63,794 nucleotides of DNA, from the NCBI GenBank assembly GCA_036501425.1, contig DASYAI010000034.1, positions 1 through 63,794 on the forward strand. Direction: 5' to 3'. Numbering within the stretch: position 1 is the first letter of the stretch; every line of letters begins with the position of its first letter. This DNA comes from DATKRB01 sp036501425 (GTDB lineage Bacteria; Actinomycetota; Acidimicrobiia; Acidimicrobiales; RAAP-2). Under the pieces are notes generated by a model that was not told where the DNA came from, did not search any database, and was given only the letters and a program-made list of their open reading frames with translations. Shown here one piece after another: positions 7,690 through 15,848 of the stretch. A program made the translations under genes and the position numbers.

Positions 7690-8663
7690 GAGCGCTCTCC
7701 GATCCAGAAGCAGACCAGGGCCAGGCCACCTACGCCGATCAGGAGGGCGATGAAGCCCTCGGCCACCGGTCCGACACCACCGAGGTCGGAACCGCCCGGG
7801 TTGGTCGGGTGCTGGATATACGACGTGACGTAGGCCACGATGTCGCGCACCTGGGCGTCGGAGAGGTTGCCGGTGAACCGGGGCATGTTGGCGGGGCCGG
7901 TGCGGATGGCCTCGGCCACCTGCTGGGCAGTGGCCGAGTGGAGGCTCGGCGAGAACGTCGAGAAGGCCAGGGCGTCACCGGCTCCGGTGATGGTGTGGCA
8001 GGCGGCGCAGTTGAGCGAGAACAGGTCCGCCCCGGTGGCGACGTCGGCCCCCTTGAGGTTCGGATAGGGCACGTACGGCACGGCCGGGTCGAGCGAGTTG
8101 ACCCACGCCGCCACCTCCAGCGCCTGCTTGGCGTTGAGAAGGGGCGGCTTGCGTTGGGCCTGCACCTGGTTCGTGGACCGGGCGGGCATCCGCCCGGTGG
8201 AGACCCAGAAGTCGACCGTGGCGGGACCCACCCCGAGCAGCGGCGGGGCGACCGGCGAGCCCTCGGCCGAGGCCCCGTGGCAGCTGGAGCAGTTCTGGGC
8301 GAACAGGGCCGCGCCGACGGGGATGTAAGACGCCGGCGGGGTCTTGTAGAGGATCGACGAGCTCCCGTAGGAGACCAGCTGGCGCTTGCCGCCGACCTTG
8401 GCGTAGTGGCGGACCGAGGAGTTGGCGTTGCCCGAGTCCTTCGGTCCGCCCAGGTACGACGGGCTGCCCACCCCCGGCGGCAGCGCGACGCCCGAGCGGA
8501 AGTTGCCGGCGCCCACCCCGCCACCCGAGCCCACTCCGCCCACCCCGGTGGCCGCGCCGGCCGCGCCGGCCGAGGCGAAGGCCAGCAGCGCGCCGCCGCC
8601 GATGGTGGCGACCAGCACGAGCGGGAGCACGTAGCGGTTTCGAAGCAGCCTGCGCACGAACAC
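7686..8663 (-). CDS. qcrC: Cytochrome bc1 complex di-haem cytochrome c subunit
   Basis: 325 residues. An N-terminal hydrophobic segment (about residues 11-36) is followed by a Gly-rich linker, two cytochrome c domains with CSSCH (125-129) and CAACH (219-223), and a C-terminal transmembrane helix. Two covalent haems replace the separate soluble cytochrome c, so electrons pass directly to subunit II in a bc1-aa3 supercomplex. The linker between the first helix and the first haem domain is long and low in complexity. The GTG start at 8663 lies 4 nt after the ctaE stop. Confidence 0.95.
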   Translation of the reverse strand: MFVRRLLRNRYVLPLVLVATIGGGALLAFASAGAAGAATGVGGVGSGGGVGAGNFRSGVALPPGVGSPSYLGGPKDSGNANSSVRHYAKVGGKRQLVSYGSSSILYKTPPASYIPVGAALFAQNCSSCHGASAEGSPVAPPLLGVGPATVDFWVSTGRMPARSTNQVQAQRKPPLLNAKQALEVAAWVNSLDPAVPYVPYPNLKGADVATGADLFSLNCAACHTITGAGDALAFSTFSPSLHSATAQQVAEAIRTGPANMPRFTGNLSDAQVRDIVAYVTSYIQHPTNPGGSDLGGVGPVAEGFIALLIGVGGLALVCFWIGERS

Positions 8664-8667
8664 CTAT

Positions 8668-9267
8668 CTACTTGAGGAGGAACAGACAGCTGTAGAGGCC
8701 CACCCACACGATGTCGACGAAGTGCCAGTAGTAGCTGACGCCCTGAACGACCGACAGCTCGCCCGGATCACCGCCCTGGCGCCCCCGCATACGCCCCAGA
8801 AGGAAGGTCATGGCGACGAGGCCGATGAAGACGTGCAGGCCGTGCAGGCCCGACATGATGAAGAACAACGAACCGTAGGCGTTCGTGCTCGCCCGGGTCG
8901 TGATGGTCGCCCACTCGACGAACTGGTTAGCCAGAAAGGCGCCGCCGAGGACGATGGTCCAGGCGATCCAGATCCGGGCCGACCGGCGGTTGCGCCACTC
9001 GGCCTGCCGGACCGCCCACTGCATGGTGAAGCTGGAGGAGACCAGGATGGCCGTAAAGATGCCGGCCCGGATCGTGTCGAGATGGGTTCCGGCGGGGGGC
9101 CAAACCGAATGCTGCGAGCGGATCGTGAAGAACGCGGCGAAGAGGCCGCTGAAGAACATGAGCTCGGAGCCGAGCCAGATCATCACCCCGATGGCCAACA
9201 TCGGCGGCCGATCGTGGACGATCTTGCCCCGCTCGGCCGGCTCGCCCACCGAGAGTGCCTGGCTCAC
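8668..9267 (-). CDS. ctaE: Cytochrome c oxidase subunit III
   Basis: 199 residues. It has the subunit III fold with about five helices and the motifs LGSELMFFSGLFAAFF and GLHGLHVFIGL, ending in YYWHFVDIVWVGLY. Subunit III stabilises the oxidase core and is needed for assembly. The GTG at 9267 is chosen because the encoded start (SQALSVGEPA) matches the family length. A TAGGAA hexamer ends 7 nt upstream, consistent with a leaderless start of the ctaE-qcrCAB operon. The frame stays open another 27 codons upstream, but that sequence shows no family resemblance. Confidence 0.95.
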   Translation of the reverse strand: MSQALSVGEPAERGKIVHDRPPMLAIGVMIWLGSELMFFSGLFAAFFTIRSQHSVWPPAGTHLDTIRAGIFTAILVSSSFTMQWAVRQAEWRNRRSARIWIAWTIVLGGAFLANQFVEWATITTRASTNAYGSLFFIMSGLHGLHVFIGLVAMTFLLGRMRGRQGGDPGELSVVQGVSYYWHFVDIVWVGLYSCLFLLK

Positions 9268-9382
9268 GGGGTATTTCCTACTCGACCGGCGCCACCCGAC
9301 GCCAACATGCTGGTGAAGCCAGCGTGTCCCGCCGGGCCCCGGCCGCACCGGACGGGCACCCGGTCGGCTCGCCTCCCCGAGC

Positions 9383-11884
9383 TCAGATTCGCTGGTAGGT
9401 GTCCTCGCGGCCGAGCTGGTCGGGCAGGGGGAGGGCGTGCACCAGCACCAGGCGCTGAGTGGGGCGGGTCAGGGCCACGTAGAGCGTCCGGAGCCCCCGC
9501 CGGGTGGGTGCCGGCGGGCCCGGCACTCGGGGCCCGGGGCCCGGGGCCGGGGTCGGGGCGTCGGCTGCGATCAACGCCGGTTCGACCACGATGACCGAGT
9601 CGAACTCGAGCCCGTGGGCCTCGCCCACCGGCAGGACGACGAGCGGGGCGGCGAGCCCGGCCCCCCGGGCGTCGCGGGGGTCCACCGCGGGCACGCCCCG
9701 GGCGTCGAGAGCGGCGAAGACGGCGCCCACGAGCGACGCCGGGGCGAGCACGGCGCACCGCCCGGCGCCGACGGCCGCCAGCTGCTCCCCGGCCACCTCG
9801 GCCACCCGCTCGGCGAGCCCCCCGGGGGGGGCACTGGCGACCAACGGCAGGTGCCCGGACCGGCGCACCGGCTGGGGCGGGGCGACCCCCGGCGCCGCCT
9901 GCTCGAGCACGCCGGTGGCCAGCTCGACCACCTCGGCGGGCGTGCGGTAGCTGACGGTGAGCTCGACCAGGCGCCTCGAGCGGTCCGGCAGGTGGGCGAC
10001 GATGTCCGCCCAGCCGTCGGGAGCCCAGGGCCCGGTCGCCTGGGCGATGTCCCCCACCACGGTCATCGAGCCCGAGAGCGAGCGGCGGGCGAGCATGCGC
10101 AGCTGGAGCGGCGAGAGGTCCTGCACCTCGTCCACGACGATGTGCCCGAACGACCGGATCTCCTCGGGCTCGGCCGACACCGGGGACGGGAGCGGCGAGG
10201 GGTCGAGCCCGGCGGGCCAGAAACCGGCCTCGCTGCGGGCCCGGGCCTGCTCGGTCGCCTCGGGGCGGGACCGCCGGGGGCGGGCGGCTCGGGGTCCGAG
10301 CATCCCGCGCACCTCGTCGACCAGGGCGGCGTCGGCCGGGGTCCACGGCACCGACTCGAGGGTGGCGCTACGTGCCCGGTAGAGCAGGTTGGCCTCGTCG
10401 GGGCTGAGGATTCCCCTGGTTGCAGCGGTGAGCAACGGGCGGGCGCCGAACAGGTCGTGCAGGAGCTCGTGGGGGGCGAGACGGGGCCACATCCGGTCGA
10501 GCGCCACCGACACCTCGGGCGTCCGACGCAGCCGGCGGCGGATCTCGGCGGGGTCGAGGGCGTCCTCGCCGGCCGGGTCGTCATCGGGACCGCCATCGGC
10601 GGGGCCCGAGGAGGCGCCGAGACCGGCCGCGGCCAGCCCGTCGAGTATCCCGTCGAGGCCGATGGACCCGCCCTCGGCCGCCGGCGCCGCGGACAGGGCG
10701 CTGCTCGCCCCGATCCGGGCCAAGTACCGGTCGGCGAGCAACCCCAGCACCCGCCGCTCGACGTACCGGCGTCGCGCGTTGTGGGGGCCGGACCGCCGGC
10801 GCGCCGCGGTGACGATGTCGGCCGACTCGGCGACCGACATCCGCAGCACCACCGGACCGAAGGGCACGCTCAGGTCATCGCGCAGGGCCCGCTGGCGGGT
10901 GCGGACGGCCCGGGCCAGCACCCGGGTCATGCGCTCCTCGCCCTTCAGCCGCGCCACCTCGGGGGCGTCGGTCCCGCTGACCTTTACCTCGGGGACCAGT
11001 CCGGACACCGTCGACAGCGTGGCCCCGGTCTCCCCGAGCGAGGGGAGCACCTGCTCGATGTAGCGCAAGAACAGCGGGTTGGGCCCGAGCACCAGCACCC
11101 CCTGGCGCTCGAGCGGGAACCGGTAGGTATAGAGCAGGTAGGCGGCCCGGTGCAGCGCAACCGCCGTCTTGCCGGTGCCCGGCGCCCCCTGGACCATCAG
11201 CACCCCGGCTAGCGGGGAGCGCACGATCTCGTCCTGCTCGCGCTGGATGGTGGCCACGATGTCCCCCATCCGGCCGGTACGGGTCTGGCCCAGGGCGGCC
11301 AGCAGCGCCCCGGGGCCCCCGAGCACCAGGCCGTCGCGCACGAGCTGGCCCCCCTCGGCCCCCCCGCCCGGACCCGGCACGGCCCGCGCCGGCCCGTCAC
11401 CGTCGGCGCCCAGCTCTCCGGGGCGCAGGGGCCGGTTGAAGTACTCGTCCTCGAGCCCGGTGACGATGCGCGACCGCACCGCAAGGTGCCGGCGCCGGGC
11501 CAGGCCCTGGGGGTCGACCCCGGTGGCCCGGTAGAAGGGCTCGGCGACCGGCGCCCGCCAGTCGACCACCAGGGGCTCGAGGTCCTCGCCGGACACGGCC
11601 AGCCGGCCGATGTGGAAGGTCTCGCCGGGGCGCCCGTCCTCGTCGGGCACCCGGTCGATCCGCCCGAAGCACAGGGCCTGATCGCCGATGTCGAGCTGGG
11701 CCAGGCGGGCCAGGCTGGTGCGCACCACGATGTCGCGTTCGGTACGGGACTGGAACGTCCCCCCCCGCCCCAGGTCCAGCACCGACTCGAGCATCCGGTT
11801 GGCATCGGACCGCATCGCCTCGAGCCGCTCGTGGGCGCGGTCGAGAAAGCGCTGCTCGCCTTCGAGCTCCGGATCGCTGGCCAC
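9383..11884 (-). CDS. helD: HelD/HelR-type RNA polymerase-associated superfamily 1 helicase
   Basis: 833 residues. The N-terminal part (residues 1-60) is charged and helical, as in the HelD arm that enters the RNA polymerase secondary channel. Walker A is GAPGTGKT (233-240). Walker B is VVDEVQDLSP and a later motif is GDIAQAT. The C-terminal motif TLYVALTRPTQRLVLVHA is typical of UvrD-like ATPases. HelD proteins remove stalled polymerase from DNA; some actinobacterial members (HelR) give rifamycin tolerance. The gene is divergent from hemE. The GTG start at 11884 lies 182 bp from hemE. Choosing between general recycling and rifamycin protection is not possible from sequence alone. Confidence 0.88.
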   Translation of the reverse strand: MASDPELEGEQRFLDRAHERLEAMRSDANRMLESVLDLGRGGTFQSRTERDIVVRTSLARLAQLDIGDQALCFGRIDRVPDEDGRPGETFHIGRLAVSGEDLEPLVVDWRAPVAEPFYRATGVDPQGLARRRHLAVRSRIVTGLEDEYFNRPLRPGELGADGDGPARAVPGPGGGAEGGQLVRDGLVLGGPGALLAALGQTRTGRMGDIVATIQREQDEIVRSPLAGVLMVQGAPGTGKTAVALHRAAYLLYTYRFPLERQGVLVLGPNPLFLRYIEQVLPSLGETGATLSTVSGLVPEVKVSGTDAPEVARLKGEERMTRVLARAVRTRQRALRDDLSVPFGPVVLRMSVAESADIVTAARRRSGPHNARRRYVERRVLGLLADRYLARIGASSALSAAPAAEGGSIGLDGILDGLAAAGLGASSGPADGGPDDDPAGEDALDPAEIRRRLRRTPEVSVALDRMWPRLAPHELLHDLFGARPLLTAATRGILSPDEANLLYRARSATLESVPWTPADAALVDEVRGMLGPRAARPRRSRPEATEQARARSEAGFWPAGLDPSPLPSPVSAEPEEIRSFGHIVVDEVQDLSPLQLRMLARRSLSGSMTVVGDIAQATGPWAPDGWADIVAHLPDRSRRLVELTVSYRTPAEVVELATGVLEQAAPGVAPPQPVRRSGHLPLVASAPPGGLAERVAEVAGEQLAAVGAGRCAVLAPASLVGAVFAALDARGVPAVDPRDARGAGLAAPLVVLPVGEAHGLEFDSVIVVEPALIAADAPTPAPGPGPRVPGPPAPTRRGLRTLYVALTRPTQRLVLVHALPLPDQLGREDTYQRI

Positions 11885-11929
11885 GGCGCCTCGGGTACCC
11901 CTCTCCCTCCCCCGGTCGGGGAACCCTCG

Positions 11930-11935
11930 ATTCTA
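11930..11935 (-). promoter_or_regulatory. -10 box TAGAAT for helD
   Basis: On the minus strand TAGAAT lies about 45 nt upstream of the helD GTG, in the divergent helD/hemE gap. A G-rich purine tract (GGGGGAGGGAGAGG) lies between it and the start codon. Confidence 0.4.
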
Positions 11936-12005
11936 CGGGACGCTGCCCACCGGGCGCGAGCCAACGGCGCGCGCCGGGTGCCGGCGGCGCCGAGTGGTCG
12001 CCGCG

Positions 12006-12011
12006 TACAGT
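12006..12011 (+). promoter_or_regulatory. -10 box TACAGT for hemE
   Basis: TACAGT fits TANNNT and lies 55 nt upstream of the hemE ATG, within the divergent gap shared with helD. The GGCCCTCCGGC palindrome-like tract lies in the presumed leader. Confidence 0.4.
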
Positions 12012-12066
12012 GCCTGCAAGGATTGGCCCGTCGCCGGCCCTCCGGCGGTGACCTCGCTGCGCCCCG

Positions 12067-13152
12067 ATGACCGCCCCGACCGAGCTCCCCGCCCCGTCTC
12101 GCCTGGTGCGGGCGTGCCGGCGCCAGGCGGTCGACCGAACCCCGGTCTGGTTCATGCGCCAGGCCGGGCGCTCGTTGCCCGAGTACCGGGCGGCGCGCGG
12201 CGGCGGCGACATCCTCGGGGCCATCGCCGACGCCGACCTGGCGGCCGAGCTCACCCTCCAGCCGGTCCGGCGCTACGGGGTCGACGCGGCGATCCTGTTC
12301 TCCGACATCGTGGTGCCGGTCCACGCGGTCGGCTTCGGGGTGCAGATCGTCGCCGGCCGGGGACCGGTGGTCGAACGGCCCTTCTCGTCGGCCGCCGACC
12401 TGCGACGCCTGCGACCGCTCGAGCCCGAGCTCGACGTGCCCTACGTCATGGCCGCCGCCCGCCTCGTGACGCACGAGCTGGCCCCGTCGGGGGTGCCGTT
12501 GATCGGCTTCGCCGGGGCTCCGTTCACCGTGGCGAGCTACCTGGTCGAAGGCGGCCCTTCGCGCACGTTCGCCCGGGTCAAGGCGCTCATGCACGCCGAG
12601 CCGGTGATCTGGGCCCAGCTCATGGCCCGGTTGGCCGAGCTGACCGTGGCCTTTCTGCGGGCTCAGGTCGGCGCCGGCGCGGCGGTGCTCCAGCTCTTCG
12701 ACAGCTGGGCCGGCTGCCTGTCGCGGGCCGAGTACGAGCAGGCGGTGCTGCCGGTGACCCGGCAGGTGGTGGCCGGGGTGGCCGATCTGGGGGTACCGGT
12801 GATCCTCTTCGGGGTGGGCAGCGGCGAGCTGCTCGGCGCCATGGCCACCAGCGGCGCCGACGTGATCGGGGTCGACTGGCGGGTACCCCTCGACGAGGCC
12901 CGGCGGCGGGTCGGTCCCGGCTGTGCCGTGCAGGGCAACCTCGACCCGGCCCGGGTCCTGGCACCGTGGGACGTGGTCGCCGCCGCCGCCCGCGAGGTGC
13001 TCGAGGCGGCGGGCCCCGAACCCGGGCATGTCTTCAACCTGGGGCACGGGGTGCTCCCCGAGACCGATCCGGGCATCCTGGGCGCCCTGGTCGAACTGGT
13101 GCACGCCGAGGGCCGTGCCGGTGTCGTCGCGCCCGCCGGTGGGGTGCCGTGA
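12067..13152 (+). CDS. hemE: Uroporphyrinogen decarboxylase
   Basis: The 361-residue enzyme removes four carboxyl groups from uroporphyrinogen III to give coproporphyrinogen III in the cytoplasm. Family motifs are complete: TPVWFMRQAGRSLPEY (N-terminal Arg clamp), AILFSDIVVP (catalytic Asp), GFAGAPFT, FDSWAG, GVDWR, QGNLDP and FNLGHGV. The length is normal. It opens the plus-strand haem cluster hemE-hemH-hemY-lnt. The early haem genes are on the other strand 40 kb away (49.5-55.7 kb). Confidence 0.97.
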   Translation: MTAPTELPAPSRLVRACRRQAVDRTPVWFMRQAGRSLPEYRAARGGGDILGAIADADLAAELTLQPVRRYGVDAAILFSDIVVPVHAVGFGVQIVAGRGPVVERPFSSAADLRRLRPLEPELDVPYVMAAARLVTHELAPSGVPLIGFAGAPFTVASYLVEGGPSRTFARVKALMHAEPVIWAQLMARLAELTVAFLRAQVGAGAAVLQLFDSWAGCLSRAEYEQAVLPVTRQVVAGVADLGVPVILFGVGSGELLGAMATSGADVIGVDWRVPLDEARRRVGPGCAVQGNLDPARVLAPWDVVAAAAREVLEAAGPEPGHVFNLGHGVLPETDPGILGALVELVHAEGRAGVVAPAGGVP

Positions 13153-13212
13153 CCCGGCCCGGTGTGGTCACATGAGGTGGTGCGATCAGCATCGGCCTCC
13201 CCATACGGTGCC

Positions 13213-13262
13213 GCGGCACGCGCGGCACGCGCGGCACCGCCAGCACCGCCAGCACCGGCGGC
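13213..13262 (+). repeat. 9-bp tandem repeats upstream of the ferrochelatase start
   Basis: Units of GCGGCACGC followed by CCAGCACCG are repeated two to three times each. In the ferrochelatase frame they would encode an Ala/Pro/Arg-only stretch, which suggests that they lie upstream of the true start. Confidence 0.5.
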
Positions 13263-13272
13263 GTCCGTAACG

Positions 13273-14253
13273 GTGAGCGGGTCGGCAGAGGGGTCGGGCA
13301 GCGGACGGGTCGGGGTGCTGGTGATGGCGCACGGCACCCCCGAGCACCCCGGGTCGATCGCCGAGTTCTACACCTCGATCCGGCGCGGCCGGCCGCCGAC
13401 CGACGACCAGCTCGCCGACCTTCGCCGGCGCTACGAGGCCATCGGCGGCACCTCCCCGCTGGCCGCCCGGACGGCGGCCCAGGTCGACGGCGTCCGCGCC
13501 CTGCTCGAGGCCCACCGGCCCGGGCGCTACCTGGTCGCCCTCGGGACCAAGCACACCGAGCCGTCGATCGAGGCCGGCGCCCGCCGGCTGGCCGACGGCG
13601 GCGTGGCGGCGGTGGTCGGCATCGTCCTCACCCCCCACCCCTCCGCGGCCGGGTCGGGCGAGTACCTCGAGCGCGCCGGGGCCGCCCTGTCGGCCCATCC
13701 GGCCCGCCCGGCGTTCGTGCCGGTCCGGGGGTGGTACGAGAACCCGCGGTTCGTCGCCCTGCAGGCGGCGCTGGTGACCCAGACCCTCCGGGCCGCCGTC
13801 GGCGACGAGCCGGCCGAGGTGGTCTTCACGGCGCACTCGCTCCCCGAGCGCGCCGTCGCCTCGGGCGACCCGTACGCCGAGCACGTCGCCGGGTCGGCGC
13901 GGTTGATCGCCGGCGCGGCGGGCCTCGGCGCCTGGAGCGTCGCCTGGCAGAGTGCCGGACGGACCCCGGAGCGCTGGCTGGGACCCGATCTGCTCGAGGT
14001 GATCCGCCGCCTGCCCGACCGAGGCGTGCGCGCCGTGGTGGTCTGCCCGGTGGGCTTCGTGGCCGACCACCTCGAGGTGCTCTACGACCTCGACGTCGAG
14101 GCGGCCGCGACCGCCGCCGCGACCGGCGTGCGGTTCGCCCGCACCCCGTCGCTCAACGACGACCCCCGGTTCCTCGGTGCCCTGGCGGACGTGATCGGCG
14201 AGGCCGACCCGGGGGGAGCCCGGTCGACCGAGCTGACCGCATGGTCCCGATGA
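13273..14253 (+). CDS. hemH: Ferrochelatase (coproporphyrin or protoporphyrin type)
   Basis: About 326 residues. It inserts Fe2+ into the porphyrin. Visible motifs are VMAHGTPEHP, IGGTSPL, FTAHSLPER (metal-site His about residue 188), WQSAGRTPERWLGPDL and PVGFVADHLEVLYDLD (Glu about residue 268). Actinobacteria normally use the coproporphyrin-dependent route, so the gene is probably equivalent to cpfC. The frame is open from a GTG at 13162, but that extension is low-complexity Ala/Pro, so the GTG at 13273 is preferred. The stop overlaps the hemY ATG (ATGA). No hemQ (chdC) is in the window. Confidence 0.93.
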   Translation: MSGSAEGSGSGRVGVLVMAHGTPEHPGSIAEFYTSIRRGRPPTDDQLADLRRRYEAIGGTSPLAARTAAQVDGVRALLEAHRPGRYLVALGTKHTEPSIEAGARRLADGGVAAVVGIVLTPHPSAAGSGEYLERAGAALSAHPARPAFVPVRGWYENPRFVALQAALVTQTLRAAVGDEPAEVVFTAHSLPERAVASGDPYAEHVAGSARLIAGAAGLGAWSVAWQSAGRTPERWLGPDLLEVIRRLPDRGVRAVVVCPVGFVADHLEVLYDLDVEAAATAAATGVRFARTPSLNDDPRFLGALADVIGEADPGGARSTELTAWSR

Positions 14254-15848
14254 CGCCCGACCCGTCGCCCCCGATGGCCGACCGGTCGGGCCGGCCCGGC
14301 GCCAGCCCCGGCGGCAGCCCCGACACCCGGCCGGGCCGGCCCACGGTCGCGGTCGTCGGCGGCGGCATCGCCGGGCTCGCCGCGGCGTGGGAGCTCACCG
14401 GCGGGGCGACGCCGGACCCCTCGGCCCCCCGGGTCGTGCTGCTCGAGTCGGCCGGCACCCTCGGCGGCAGCCTGCGGACCGCCTCCTTCGACGGCCGTCC
14501 GGTGGACGTCGGCCCGGACGCGTTTCTGGGCCGACGTCCCGAGGCCACGACCCTGTGCGAGGAGCTGGGGCTGAGCGAGGCGCTGGTTCCGGTCGGTGCC
14601 AGCGGCGCGGCGGTGTGGGTGCGCGGGGCCCGGCGCCCGCTGCCCCAGGGGCTGGTCCTCGGGGTTCCCAGCCGCTTCTGGCCCGCCGCCCGCTCCGGGA
14701 TCCTCGGGCCCCGGGGCACCCTGCGGCTCCTGCTCGACGTGGTGGCACCCCGGCCCGACGCCCGAGGGCCGCTCGGAGACCGGGCCATCGGTCCGCTGGT
14801 CGGCCGCAAGCTCGGCCAGCGGGTGGTCGATCGGCTGGCGGACCCGCTCGTCGGGGGGATCCACGCCGGATCGGTGGCCGACATGAGCGCGGCGGCGGTG
14901 TTCCCGGTCCTGCTGGCGGCGGCGCAGCGCCGGGGCAGCTTCATGCGGGCGCTGCGACGAGCCAGCGCCGCCGGGCCGGCCACCGCTGCCGGTCCGGCGC
15001 CGGTCAGCGCCTTCTGGGCCCTGCGCGACGGCATGGGCTCCCTGGTGGGCGAGCTGGCCGACCAGCTGGTGGGCCGGGGCGTCACCATCCGCACCGGAGC
15101 CGAGGTCGAGCGGCTCGAACGCGCTCCGAGCGGCGCCCGCCGGGGCGGGGGGACGGGCGGTCCCGGCAGCGGGGAAGCCTGGACCCTGCACACCGGGGTC
15201 GGCCCGATCGAGGCGGACGGTCTCGTGATCGCCGCACCCGCCCCGGTCGCCGCCGCGCTCCTCGCACCCCACGACGCGGACGCCGCAACCCTGCTCGGCG
15301 GCGTGGAACACGCCTCGGTGGCGGTGCTCACGCTGGCCTACCCCGAGGACGCGATCGGGGCGCCGCTGCACGGGACGGGGTTCCTCGTGCCGCGCTCCCC
15401 TGGCGGGCGTCGGGCGGCGGGTGAGCCCACGATGGTCACCGCCTGCACCTACCTCGACCGCAAATGGCCCCACCTCCGCCGGCCCGGGACCGTGCTGCTG
15501 CGGGCATCGGTGGGCCGGTTCGGCGACCGGCGCCACGAGACCATGACCGACGAGCAGCTGGTCGCCCACGTCACCGCCGAGCTGGCGGTGATGGTCGCCG
15601 GCACCGGGGTGCCCCGCGCCGCCCTGGTGACCCGGTACCCCCACGCGTTCCCCCAGTACCGGGTGCACCACCTGCTGCGGGTGGCCGGGCTCGAGTCGGC
15701 CCTCCAGCGGCTGCCCTCGGTCGCGGTCGCCGGCGCGGCGTCGCGGGGGGTGGGGATCCCGGCCTGCATCGGCAGCGGGCGCGGGGCCGCCCGCACGGTG
15801 CTCGGCTCCCTCTCCCCGTCGGCGAGCAGGCCCGGCTCCACCAGGTGA
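14250..15848 (+). CDS. hemY: Coproporphyrinogen/protoporphyrinogen oxidase, HemY type
   Basis: 532 residues, FAD-dependent. The dinucleotide-binding motif VAVVGGGIAGLAAAWEL lies near residue 30 and is followed by the family pattern GGSLRT and VDVGPDAFLGRRPEA. The C-terminal FAD contact reads VAVAGAASRGVGIPACIGSGR. It oxidises the porphyrinogen by six electrons (called cgoX when coproporphyrinogen is the substrate). The ATG at 14250 overlaps the ferrochelatase stop; an ATG at 14241 is possible. Internal Ala/Gly-rich loops make it longer than many homologues. Confidence 0.93.
   Translation: MTPDPSPPMADRSGRPGASPGGSPDTRPGRPTVAVVGGGIAGLAAAWELTGGATPDPSAPRVVLLESAGTLGGSLRTASFDGRPVDVGPDAFLGRRPEATTLCEELGLSEALVPVGASGAAVWVRGARRPLPQGLVLGVPSRFWPAARSGILGPRGTLRLLLDVVAPRPDARGPLGDRAIGPLVGRKLGQRVVDRLADPLVGGIHAGSVADMSAAAVFPVLLAAAQRRGSFMRALRRASAAGPATAAGPAPVSAFWALRDGMGSLVGELADQLVGRGVTIRTGAEVERLERAPSGARRGGGTGGPGSGEAWTLHTGVGPIEADGLVIAAPAPVAAALLAPHDADAATLLGGVEHASVAVLTLAYPEDAIGAPLHGTGFLVPRSPGGRRAAGEPTMVTACTYLDRKWPHLRRPGTVLLRASVGRFGDRRHETMTDEQLVAHVTAELAVMVAGTGVPRAALVTRYPHAFPQYRVHHLLRVAGLESALQRLPSVAVAGAASRGVGIPACIGSGRGAARTVLGSLSPSASRPGSTR

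Noticed and set aside
13162..13272. Extended N-terminus of ferrochelatase from GTG 13162
   Set aside because: The extension is 9-bp tandem repeats coding only Ala, Arg and Pro; a GTG at 13273 gives the normal family length.
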